From contig JBEVNX010000086.1 in assembly GCA_040507895.1 (NCBI GenBank), forward strand, positions 1-8,740: a stretch of 8,740 nucleotides of DNA. The letters run 5' to 3'. Each line of letters begins with the position of its first letter. The first letter of the stretch is position 1. The DNA comes from JBEVNX01 sp040507895. Lineage in GTDB: Bacteria > Desulfobacterota > Binatia > JACPRU01. Below the pieces are notes generated by a model. That model worked only from the letters and a program-made list of their open reading frames with translations. It had not been told where the DNA came from and searched no databases. Position numbers and translations under genes: made by a program. This document shows positions 1-6,903 of the stretch, in pieces.

Positions 1-2
1 TC

Positions 3-905
3 GGCGGCTCCGAGCACGCGGTGCTGCACCTGCTCTACGCGCGGTTTTGGCATAAGGTGCTTTTCGACGCCGGCTACGTCTCGACCGCTGAGCCGTTCGC
101 CATGCTACGCCATCAAGGCACCGTCCTCGCCTACGCGTATCGTGACGGCGCCGAGCGCTGGCATGGCTACGAGGACGTCGAATTCCGTGGCGGCGAGGCG
201 TTCTCCAAGGCGACAGGCGAGAAGCTTCAAGCCTCGGTCGAAAAGATGTCGAAATCGCGCGGCAACGTCATCAATCCCGACGACGTCGTCGCCGAGCAGG
301 GCGCGGACGTGCTGCGCCTCTACGAGATGTTCATGGGAGACTTCGAGCAGTCGAAGCCCTGGGACACCCGCGCAATCATCGGTCTCGTGCGCTTCGTGCA
401 AGCCGTTTGGCGGATCGTCGAGGAGCCGAAGCCCGCGGCAGGCGACCCACACCGGCGGCTGCGCCACAAGACGATCCGCGCGGTCGGCGAGCGGATCGAG
501 GCGCTCAAGTTCAACACAGCAATCGCCGCGTTGATGGAATACACCGGCGAGCTACAGTCGAAGGGGGCGAGCCGGGAGGACCAGGTTACCCTCGTTCGCC
601 TGGTGGCTCCCTTTGCGCCTCACGTGGCCGAGGAGGCGTGGGAGCATCTCGGCCACACCTCGCTCGTTTGCAAGGAGCGCTGGCCACAATATGAGACGTC
701 GGTGACAATCGACGCGATGGTCACCGTGGCGATTCAGGTTTCGGGCAAGATGCGGGGCACCGTCGACGTGCCGCGGGGGGCAGACGAATCCGCCGTCCGC
801 GCAGCCGCCGAGGCACTCGCGCCCGTCGCCCGCGCTCTCGATGGAAAGTCGGTGGCCAAGACCATCTTCGTGCCCGACCGCCTGCTCAATCTCGTCGCTG
901 GCTGA
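3..905 (+). CDS. leuS: Leucyl-tRNA synthetase, C-terminal part (5' end outside window)
   Basis: This class I aminoacyl-tRNA synthetase charges tRNA-Leu with leucine in the cytoplasm. Three hundred residues are visible; the HIGH motif and the editing domain lie upstream of the window. The reading frame is open from base 3 and begins with GGSEHAVLHLLYARFW, the conserved tail of the catalytic core. The KMSKS loop (EKMSKSRGNVINPDDVV) has its KMSKS at 243-257, followed by GADVLRLYEMFMGDFEQSKPW. The anticodon-binding helical domain follows (KTIRAVGERIEALKFNTAIAA, then PFAPHVAEEAWEHLGH). The C-terminal domain has VQ-type strands (AIQVSGKMRGTVDVP) and ends in KTIFVPDRLLNLVAG, a normal LeuRS terminus. 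The gene is therefore complete at its 3' end, stopping at TGA 903-905. lptE begins 58 nt downstream, the same order as in E. coli. Recognition is by family motifs and is secure. Confidence 0.97.
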   Translation, partial: GGSEHAVLHLLYARFWHKVLFDAGYVSTAEPFAMLRHQGTVLAYAYRDGAERWHGYEDVEFRGGEAFSKATGEKLQASVEKMSKSRGNVINPDDVVAEQGADVLRLYEMFMGDFEQSKPWDTRAIIGLVRFVQAVWRIVEEPKPAAGDPHRRLRHKTIRAVGERIEALKFNTAIAALMEYTGELQSKGASREDQVTLVRLVAPFAPHVAEEAWEHLGHTSLVCKERWPQYETSVTIDAMVTVAIQVSGKMRGTVDVPRGADESAVRAAAEALAPVARALDGKSVAKTIFVPDRLLNLVAG

Positions 906-963
906 AGCCGCCAGGGGTGCCGTCTATTGAACCGAGTCTTCGTTTGATGGAGATTATCGTCCG

Positions 964-1566
964 ATGATGAGCCGAGCAGCGGGTAGGCGATTCCCCTCGA
1001 TTGGCGCTTGCGTCCTGTGGCTCGCTGCGGGATGCGGCTATCACTTCGCGGGCACAGGGAACCGCCTGCCGGCGGAGATCCACACCATCAGCCTCGGGCC
1101 GATTCAGAACATGACGCGCGAAGTCGGCATCGAGAAGGCGCTTCTCGAGGCGCTCGAAGACGAGGTGTCGAGCCACGGGCGGCTCGTGCCCGTGATCTCC
1201 GGCACCGCGGATGCCGAGCTCACCGGAGCCGTGCGCGAATACAATTCTCGTCCCGTGTCCTTCAACTCGCGCGACACGGCGTTGCAATACCAGATCAGCA
1301 TGTCAGTCGATCTGGAGCTGCGGCGTCGCGACAACGGGAAGCTCCTCTGGAAGACGGTCGGACAGCGCGAAGTGCAGGATTTCAGCGCGGTCCCCGGCGT
1401 CGTCGTGACGAGCTCCTCGCAGTTCAGTCAGCAAACGGTGAACGCCAACAACTTGCAGCAGTTCACCGACATTTCGCTCTCGGAGAGCACGCAACGCGAA
1501 GCGAACGAGCGCTTGATCGCGAGTCTCTCCCGCGACGTCTACAACCAGATGATGGAGGACTTCTAA
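964..1566 (+). CDS. lptE: LPS-assembly lipoprotein LptE
   Basis: LptE is the outer-membrane lipoprotein that plugs the LptD barrel and helps deliver lipopolysaccharide to the cell surface. The product is 200 residues, close to the usual 165-200. A short basic N-terminus (RAAGRR) and a hydrophobic stretch (residues 13-22) lead to LAAGC, with Cys24 as the probable lipidated residue; the -3 position is Ala rather than Leu, so the lipobox is slightly weak. The mature protein starts CGYHFAGTGNRLP, typical of the family, and continues with DAELTGAVREY (residues 83-93), QISMSVDLELRRRDNGKLLWK (110-130) and a C-terminal helix, EANERLIASLSRDVYNQMMEDF. The ATG at 964 is preceded by GGAG at 949-952; the adjacent ATG at 967 is a possible alternative. 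The position between leuS and holA independently supports the call. Sequence similarity in this family is low, so context carries part of the assignment. Confidence 0.85.
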   Translation: MMSRAAGRRFPSIGACVLWLAAGCGYHFAGTGNRLPAEIHTISLGPIQNMTREVGIEKALLEALEDEVSSHGRLVPVISGTADAELTGAVREYNSRPVSFNSRDTALQYQISMSVDLELRRRDNGKLLWKTVGQREVQDFSAVPGVVVTSSSQFSQQTVNANNLQQFTDISLSESTQREANERLIASLSRDVYNQMMEDF

Positions 1567-1571
1567 CGCTC

Positions 1572-1599
1572 GATCGCGCATTGTGCCGCTAGTGCGATC
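1572..1599 (+). other. Hairpin in the lptE-holA gap
   Basis: GATCGC at 1572-1577 is the exact reverse complement of GCGATC at 1594-1599. The stem can grow inward by a G-U and a C-G pair, leaving a 12-nt loop. It sits 5 nt after the lptE stop, within the 77-nt gap before holA. The bases that follow are C- and G-rich, without a T-run, so this is not a standard intrinsic terminator. It could mark an attenuator or an mRNA end-stabilising structure, or be chance in GC-rich DNA. Confidence 0.3.
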
Positions 1600-1643
1600 C
1601 CCTCGTTCCCGCAACGGCGCGCGACTGGTAGACTTCGTAAGTC

Positions 1644-2645
1644 GTGGATGCCCAGGCGCTTCGTGGCGAGCTCCGCCAGCGGAAGATCCGTCCCGCGTAT
1701 CTGTTCGTCGGCGATCAAGATCTGTTGAAGGCCGACGCACTCGAGGAGATCCGCCGCGCGGCCGGCGGCGAGAGAGGGACGGTACGGAGCTTCTTCGGCG
1801 CGGCCAGGGCTCGCGACGTGCTCGAAGCGCAACAAAATCTTTCACTTCTCGATCCCGTCGCGGCGATCGTCGTCCGGCAGGCGGCCAAGCTCGCCAAGGC
1901 CGACGCGGACGAGCTCGCGTCCGGCTTCGATTCGATCCGCGGGGGACCGACGATCGTGTTCTGGGATGAGAAGCTCGACAAGCGGATCAACCTCTTCGCG
2001 CTCATCGCGCGCGCCGGAGCGGAGATCGAATTCACCGCACCGCGTCGCGACGCGCTGAACGCATGGATCACCGCCGAGGCACGCCGCCTCGGGCACCGCA
2101 TCGAGCCGAACGCGGCCGCCGAGCTCGCGGAGCTGGTCGGCGCCGATCTCTTGGGCTTGCGCTCCACTCTCGAGCGCCTGTCGATCGCGGTGGGAAGGGA
2201 AGCGCCGATCGGCGAGGACGCCGTGGCCGAGCACGTCGCATCGTCGCGCCCGCACGCGATTTACGAGCTTCAAGACGCCATATCCGCACGCGAGGCGGTG
2301 CGTGCGATCGGGGTCTTTCGACAGCTAGTGGACGAGGGCGGCGAGCCGCCGGCGCTCGTCGGCGCTCTGGTCGCGCAGGTTCGCCGCCTGTTGCTCGCCC
2401 GCGAGGCTGCGGGCGGCAACCTGCCTGCGTTGCTCGGCGTGGCGCCCGGCCGCGTGCGCTACGTGGTCGACGCGGCCAAGCGGTTCGCGCCCGCGCACTT
2501 GCGCCGCGCGATCGACGAGCTCGCCGACATCGACGTCGCGAGCAAGACCGGCCGTGGCGACAGCGTGGCTGCGCTCGAAGAATGGCTCGTCGGGTTTTGC
2601 GGAACCGAGCGGCGGACCGAAGGTCGTCATGTGGGACGGCATTGA
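1644..2645 (+). CDS. holA: DNA polymerase III subunit delta (clamp loader)
   Basis: The delta subunit binds and opens the beta sliding clamp within the clamp-loader complex during chromosome replication. The product is 333 residues (E. coli HolA is 343). Domain I starts with RPAYLFVGDQDLLKADALEEI (residues 16-36) and includes VAAIVVRQAAKL and GPTIVFWDEKLDKR, the layout of this degenerate AAA+ module, which lacks a Walker A site as expected for delta. Next come the helical domain (AELAELVGADLLGLRSTLERL, 159-179) and the C-terminal collar domain, ending in DIDVASKTGRGDSVAALEEWLVGFC, a family signature. An in-frame TAA at 1638-1640 excludes any earlier start, so the GTG at 1644 is the first usable codon; no clear Shine-Dalgarno precedes it. 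The last 17 nt overlap the next gene, and the tail after GFC (GTERRTEGRHVGRH) is unlikely to be conserved. The leuS-lptE-holA context supports the call strongly. Confidence 0.93.
   Translation: MDAQALRGELRQRKIRPAYLFVGDQDLLKADALEEIRRAAGGERGTVRSFFGAARARDVLEAQQNLSLLDPVAAIVVRQAAKLAKADADELASGFDSIRGGPTIVFWDEKLDKRINLFALIARAGAEIEFTAPRRDALNAWITAEARRLGHRIEPNAAAELAELVGADLLGLRSTLERLSIAVGREAPIGEDAVAEHVASSRPHAIYELQDAISAREAVRAIGVFRQLVDEGGEPPALVGALVAQVRRLLLAREAAGGNLPALLGVAPGRVRYVVDAAKRFAPAHLRRAIDELADIDVASKTGRGDSVAALEEWLVGFCGTERRTEGRHVGRH
2619..2623 (+). promoter_or_regulatory. Ribosome binding site for the TldD-type gene
   Basis: GAAGG lies 5 nt before the ATG at 2629, inside the end of holA. It is the reason for choosing 2629 over in-frame codons further upstream, such as the GTG at 2554, which would add 25 non-family residues read from the holA coding sequence. 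Confidence 0.6.
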
Positions 2646-4062
2646 GCGGCGGTTTCGTGTCGCGGCCCCGGCGGTGGACTTCTGCTCGCTCCGTCTCGTC
2701 GAGGAGCGCGACGAGCAGCTGAGCGTGCGGCGCGGCGTGGCGCAGCCGCCCTCGACGTCCTTCGACGTTGGCGCCATGGTCACGGTCTTCGACGACGGGG
2801 GCATGGGATACGCGGCGACTTCGGACTTGACGCTGTCCGGCTTGCGGCGTGCCGCCGAGCGCGCCTGCGACTGGGCGCGAGCGATGCGGGAACGAGGCCT
2901 CGTCGATCCCGCCGCGCTGGTTCGTCCGCCACGATCCGGAGACTATGCGGTCCCCGTGCGGCGGCCGTGGGGCGCCGTTCCGCTCGGCGACAAGATCGAG
3001 CTGCTCCGCCGCCAGAACGAACGGCTGAAGCAACACACCAGCATCGAGGATTGGGAAGCCGGCCTATGGTACGGCGAACGCGAGACACTGCTCCTGCGCG
3101 CCGACGGCGGTCGACTACGCCAGCGCCACGCCTTCGTGTTGCCGACGCTGTCGGCGAGCGCCAACGAGGGCGCCGACACACAGACGCGCACGTTCGGCGG
3201 CCATGCCCAATGCCGCCAGGGCGGCCTCGAGGTTCTCGAGGAAACGGGATTTCTCGAGGCACCCGAGCGCGTCGGCGCGGAAGCCGTCGAGCTGCTCGCC
3301 GCGGCGAACAGTCCGAGCGGGACGCGCGACCTCCTATTGGCACCCGATCAGATGATCCTGCAGATCCACGAGTCCATCGGCCATCCTCTCGAGCTGGATC
3401 GGATTCTCGGCGACGAGCGGAACTACGCCGGCCGGAGCTTCGTGACGCTAGACATGTTCGGGAGCTACCGCTACGGCTCGGGGCTGCTCAACGTGACGTT
3501 CGATCCGACTCGCCCCGGGGAGCTCGCGAGCTACGCGTTCGACGATGAGGGCGAGCCCGCGACCCGAGAGGAGATCATCCGCGCCGGCGTCCTCCTTCGT
3601 CCGCTCGGCGGCCTCTCGTCTCAGGTCCGGGCCGGCCTTCCCGGTGTGGCGAACGCTCGCGCCTCGAGCTGGAACCGTCCACCCATCGACCGCATGGCGA
3701 ATCTCAACCTCGAACCGGGGACGGCGACTCTCGACGAAATGATCGGAGCGGTGGAGCGAGGCATCTACATGAAGACAAACTGCTCCTGGTCGATCGACGA
3801 TTCCCGCAACAAGTTCCAGTTCGGCTGCGAGTGGGCGCGGTTGATCGAGGACGGGCGCTTGACCGCGGTCGTGAAGAACCCCAACTACCGCGGCATCTCG
3901 GCGACGTTCTGGCGCGGGCTGAAAGCCGTCGGGCGAGCGGACACGATGGAGGTGCTCGGCACGCCTTACTGCGGCAAAGGCGAGCCCAACCAGGCAATCG
4001 CGGTCGGGCACGCGTCGCCGGCTTGCCTGTTCGATGCCGCCGACGTGTTCGGCGGGGCGTGA
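2629..4062 (+). CDS. TldD/PmbA family metalloprotease, TldD-type catalytic subunit
   Basis: In characterised systems TldD pairs with TldE/PmbA to form a cytosolic heterodimeric zinc protease that degrades unfolded peptides and trims ribosomally made peptides such as microcin B17, or the CcdA antitoxin. The product is 477 residues (E. coli TldD is 481). The N-terminal half shows GMGYAATSDLT (58-68). The catalytic HEXXXH motif is HESIGH at residues 247-252, followed by PLELDRILGDERNYAG. A C-terminal Cys in PYCGKGEP (Cys448) aligns with the cysteine metal ligand known in E. coli TldD; after it comes AIAVGHASPACLF. The motif differs from the classical HEAVGHGLEGD, so this looks like a divergent or paralogous branch, and I give no symbol. 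The ATG at 2629 has a good ribosome site and gives family-like length. The gene overlaps holA by 17 nt and lies 5 nt before its partner, which points to translational coupling. Its substrate cannot be seen. Confidence 0.92.
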   Translation: MWDGIERRFRVAAPAVDFCSLRLVEERDEQLSVRRGVAQPPSTSFDVGAMVTVFDDGGMGYAATSDLTLSGLRRAAERACDWARAMRERGLVDPAALVRPPRSGDYAVPVRRPWGAVPLGDKIELLRRQNERLKQHTSIEDWEAGLWYGERETLLLRADGGRLRQRHAFVLPTLSASANEGADTQTRTFGGHAQCRQGGLEVLEETGFLEAPERVGAEAVELLAAANSPSGTRDLLLAPDQMILQIHESIGHPLELDRILGDERNYAGRSFVTLDMFGSYRYGSGLLNVTFDPTRPGELASYAFDDEGEPATREEIIRAGVLLRPLGGLSSQVRAGLPGVANARASSWNRPPIDRMANLNLEPGTATLDEMIGAVERGIYMKTNCSWSIDDSRNKFQFGCEWARLIEDGRLTAVVKNPNYRGISATFWRGLKAVGRADTMEVLGTPYCGKGEPNQAIAVGHASPACLFDAADVFGGA

Positions 4063-4067
4063 AGCGG

Positions 4068-5390
4068 ATGGAGAGCTACTTCCACGACGTGACGGACGCG
4101 CTCGCAAGCTTGTTGCGCGCCGACGAGATCTACCTGGCGAACTTTCACGGCGAGCAGTCCGATTTCGTGCGTTTCAATCACGGGCGCGTGCGCCAAGCCG
4201 GTACGGTCGAAACCCGCACGCTGTCGGTCGACCTAGTGCGCGGGCGCCGTCATGCGGCGGGCAGCACCTCGCTCGCCGGGGACTCTGAGATGGATGGGGC
4301 TCGCGTCGCTCGGCTCGTCGAATCGCTGCGCGAGCAGTGCGCGGTGGTGCCCGAAGATCCCCACCTGCTGTATGCGACGGAGCCGTGCTCGTCGACTCGC
4401 CGCGTGGAGAGCCGCCTGTTGGCGGGCCGCGACGTGGTCGAGGAGATCCACGGCGGCGCGCGGGGCCGAGACCTCGTCGGGATTTACGCGGCCGGGGGCG
4501 TCTATTGCGGGTTCGCCAACTCGTTCGGCCAACGGAACTGGTACGCCAATGGCAGCTTCAACCTCGACTGGAGCTTCGTGCATTCCGCCGACAAGGCGGT
4601 GGCGACGAGCTACGCGGGGTTCGAGTGGAGCCACGAAGCGTTCCACCGGAAGATCGAGTCGGCCCTCGCACAGCTCGAGATCGCGTCGCAACCGCCGCGC
4701 ACGGTCGAGCCGGGCCGCTACCGAGTGTACCTCGCGCCGGCTGCGCTCGCCGATTTCCTCGCATTGCTCGGTTGGGGCGGATTCGGGTTGCGCGCCCACC
4801 GCAGCAAGACGACTCCGCTGTTGCGCATGCGCGAAGAGGGGCTACGCTTGCATCCTGAGGTTTGTCTGGTCGAGAACGCGCGGGACGGCCTCGCTCCGGA
4901 TTTCCAGGAGGAGGGCTTTCGCAGGCCCGATCAGGTCTCGTTGATCGACGCTGGCGCGTACCGCGATTGCCTCGCCTCGCCCCGGTCCGCAGCCGAGTAT
5001 GGCGTCCCCACGAACGGCGCCTGCGCGAGCGAGATGCCGCAGTCTCTCGACTTCGCCTCTGGAGGGATCCCGCTCGACCGGGTTCTCGGCGTGCTCGACA
5101 AGGGGATCTACGTCGGCAACGTCTGGTACCTCAATTATTCCGATCGGGCGGCATGCCGCACGACCGGGATGACGCGCTTCGCGACGTTTTGGGTGGAGAA
5201 CGGCGAGATGCTGGCTCCCTTGAACGTCATGCGATTCGACGAGACCCTCTACAGGATGCTTGGCGAGAACCTGATCGGCCTGACCGACGGCCGAGAATGG
5301 ATTCTCGACGCGAGCACATATTCGCAGCGCTCGACCGCCAGCACGCGCTTGCCCGGTGCGCTCGTCGAGGACTTCACGCTGACGCTGTGA
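4068..5390 (+). CDS. TldE/PmbA-type partner subunit (TldD-related, non-catalytic)
   Basis: This is the second half of a TldD/PmbA heterodimer. In known pairs this subunit has no metal site but shapes the shared chamber and the substrate access. The product is 440 residues (E. coli PmbA is 450). The N-terminal domain has SDFVRFNHGRVRQAG (31-45), the usual strand-and-Gln start of the family. The C-terminal domain has DKGIYVGNVWYLNYSDRAA (344-362) and TRFATFWVENGEMLAPLNVM (369-388), which matches the FWVENGE segment of E. coli PmbA. No HEXXXH motif is present, as expected. The ATG at 4068 is preferred; a GTG at 4059 overlapping the upstream TGA would add three residues and cannot be excluded. 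Only 5 nt separate it from the catalytic subunit, so equal, coupled synthesis is likely. Like its partner, it diverges from enterobacterial PmbA, so no symbol is given. Confidence 0.9.
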   Translation: MESYFHDVTDALASLLRADEIYLANFHGEQSDFVRFNHGRVRQAGTVETRTLSVDLVRGRRHAAGSTSLAGDSEMDGARVARLVESLREQCAVVPEDPHLLYATEPCSSTRRVESRLLAGRDVVEEIHGGARGRDLVGIYAAGGVYCGFANSFGQRNWYANGSFNLDWSFVHSADKAVATSYAGFEWSHEAFHRKIESALAQLEIASQPPRTVEPGRYRVYLAPAALADFLALLGWGGFGLRAHRSKTTPLLRMREEGLRLHPEVCLVENARDGLAPDFQEEGFRRPDQVSLIDAGAYRDCLASPRSAAEYGVPTNGACASEMPQSLDFASGGIPLDRVLGVLDKGIYVGNVWYLNYSDRAACRTTGMTRFATFWVENGEMLAPLNVMRFDETLYRMLGENLIGLTDGREWILDASTYSQRSTASTRLPGALVEDFTLTL

Positions 5391-5400
5391 ACGGACCCTA

Positions 5401-5441
5401 TCGCCGCATCGTCGACGGTGGGGCGGGAACGACCGCGGCGA
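5401..5441. other. Imperfect terminator candidate between convergent genes
   Basis: The 69-nt gap 5391-5459 separates the ends of two convergent operons and should contain transcription stop signals. The only symmetry I see is TCGCCGC (5401-5407) against GCGGCGA (5435-5441), a perfect 7-bp inverted repeat with a long 27-nt loop, plus the 8-bp palindrome CGTCGACG (5410-5417) inside the loop. No T-run follows on either strand. Rho-dependent termination is as plausible. Confidence 0.25.
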
Positions 5442-5459
5442 GCGAGCGCGACCCGTGAG

Positions 5460-6893
5460 TCAGGAGGGCGGCGTCGGCGACGGCGTGGGCGAGGTGGTGC
5501 TCAGGTCTAGCTTCTTCTTGTCGATGTGCTCGTAGAGGTAGCCCCGCAAGTGCAACACGACATCGCCCCCCTCGGCCATGGCATAGGCTTCGGTCTTCGA
5601 GCCGTCGGTGACCTGTCCGGCGAGAACTCGGCCGATCGGCTTGCCGCCGCCATCGATCACCGAGAAGGTCAGTTCGGGCTGAGCCAGGCCGTACTTCACG
5701 AGGTCGGCCGGCTTCTCCGCCGCGATCTCGTAGCCCTTCAGGCCATGAAGGTCCGCGACCAGATCGCGGATCGCCGCCGCGTTGGAGCTCTTCACGCCGT
5801 CTACCTTCCAGACCGCCCCCGCCGGCTCCGCCGCGGGAGTGGAGGAAGGCGCCGGCGTCCGTTCGGAGGATGACGCGCTCTCTTTCACCAGCCGGTAGGT
5901 CTCTCCGTCGCGCCGCGCAACCTCGATGGAGCCGACGTTTGCCATGTCGAACGAGAGGACCGTCTTGTCCCGGAACGCCATCGCCTGCTTGTTGAGGCCG
6001 TTCCAGGTCCACGTCCCGACGCCGTAGACGACGTTGGAGTCCGGCCGCTTCACCCAGAGCACGTTCTTCGAATCCTTGGCCTGTTCGGCTCCGATCCACA
6101 GCTCCTTGCGCGTGAGCTCCTTGCCCGTCAGCACGGCGACCTTCTGGCGCGGCGCATCGAGACCGTATTCGCCGATCGCGGAGGGTTCATCGACGAACTC
6201 CTCGGCGCGTGCGCCGCGCAGCGAGGAGAGGAACGACGTGACCTCGGCCGCGTCGGCCTTCGCGCTGAGCGGCTTGTCGAGGGCCCAGCCGTCGCCCTGA
6301 CGAGAGAGGTGGATGGTGGATTGCGGCGTAGTGATCTCCACCTGCTGGACGTCTGCGTCCTGAAAGTCGATGATCGTCTTGCTGCGCAGGTCCTTGACGT
6401 CGCGCTTCAATCCCGTTTGGAACACAGACGGAACCAGCTTAACGTCGCTCGTGCCCTCGAGCTGCGCATACGCGGAGAACCCGACGGGCGCCGTCTTGCC
6501 GACGCGGATGGAGGGCAGCTTGGCGCCGTTCGACAGCACGATCGAGACGATCGCTTCGGGCTTGTCGAGGCCGTAGACCTCGAGCGACTGGCTGCCGCCT
6601 TCGAGCGTGCGCTTGACCTCAGCGTCGGCCACGGCGCGCACGAGGTTGGACACGGCGACCTGGTCTGCGTCGACGTCGATCGGCTTCTGCATCTGCCAGC
6701 CCGCGCCCGTCTTCTTGAGCACGATCTGCTTGTCGGAATACGTGAGCGTGATCTCGCTCGCGTCTTCTGGCTTGAAGCGCACGAGCTTCTTTTGCTCGGT
6801 CGCCTCCTCGTGGCGCGGGTTTTCGATGAAATAGAGATAGCCGCCGAGCGCCAGGAACAATACCGCTAGCGCGAGGGTGTTGCGGAACCTCAT
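5460..6893 (-). CDS. Membrane-anchored DUF4340 protein of a Gld-type ABC transporter cluster
   Basis: DUF4340 proteins are often encoded with GldF/GldG-like ABC transporter genes; their function is unknown. The 477-residue product has one N-terminal membrane segment (about residues 6-23, LALAVLFLALGGYLYFI) after a short basic start (MRFRN), which predicts a signal anchor with the rest outside the cytoplasm. The exported part consists of three related units, about 38-177, 178-315 and 316-464. Each has a GW or VW (Trp66, Trp203, Trp362), then a helix, then YGL (107-109, 243-245, 401-403); the first two continue into a VG/IG strand. Unit 3 contains a Ser/Pro/Ala-rich insert (338-360). The C-terminus is a short Ser/Thr/Pro tail (TTSPTPSPTPPS). 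The start is the ATG complementing 6891-6893, 10 nt after the gldG-like stop, with GGGG only 2 nt before it. It is the last gene of the minus-strand operon seen here. Confidence 0.87.
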   Translation of the reverse strand: MRFRNTLALAVLFLALGGYLYFIENPRHEEATEQKKLVRFKPEDASEITLTYSDKQIVLKKTGAGWQMQKPIDVDADQVAVSNLVRAVADAEVKRTLEGGSQSLEVYGLDKPEAIVSIVLSNGAKLPSIRVGKTAPVGFSAYAQLEGTSDVKLVPSVFQTGLKRDVKDLRSKTIIDFQDADVQQVEITTPQSTIHLSRQGDGWALDKPLSAKADAAEVTSFLSSLRGARAEEFVDEPSAIGEYGLDAPRQKVAVLTGKELTRKELWIGAEQAKDSKNVLWVKRPDSNVVYGVGTWTWNGLNKQAMAFRDKTVLSFDMANVGSIEVARRDGETYRLVKESASSSERTPAPSSTPAAEPAGAVWKVDGVKSSNAAAIRDLVADLHGLKGYEIAAEKPADLVKYGLAQPELTFSVIDGGGKPIGRVLAGQVTDGSKTEAYAMAEGGDVVLHLRGYLYEHIDKKKLDLSTTSPTPSPTPPS

Positions 6894-6903
6894 CGCCCCG
6901 CCG

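Noticed and set aside
927..957. Promoter-like TTGAAC and GATTAT before lptE
   Set aside because: Each box matches the sigma-70 consensus at only four of six positions and the spacer is 19 nt, so it is no better than chance; lptE is more simply co-transcribed with leuS.
2068..3036. 322-codon open frame on the minus strand across holA and the tldD-like gene
   Set aside because: The product is Arg/Pro/Ala-rich low-complexity sequence and spans the junction of two well-supported genes on the other strand.
3831..4067. Extended N-terminus for the PmbA-type gene
   Set aside because: The frame is open upstream, but these codons overlap the TldD-type gene, give Arg-rich non-family sequence, and would make the protein about 80 residues longer than its family.
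4442..4460. Possible metal site EEIHGG in the PmbA-type subunit
   Set aside because: It does not fit HEXXXH or HEXXH, and this subunit is expected to be non-catalytic.
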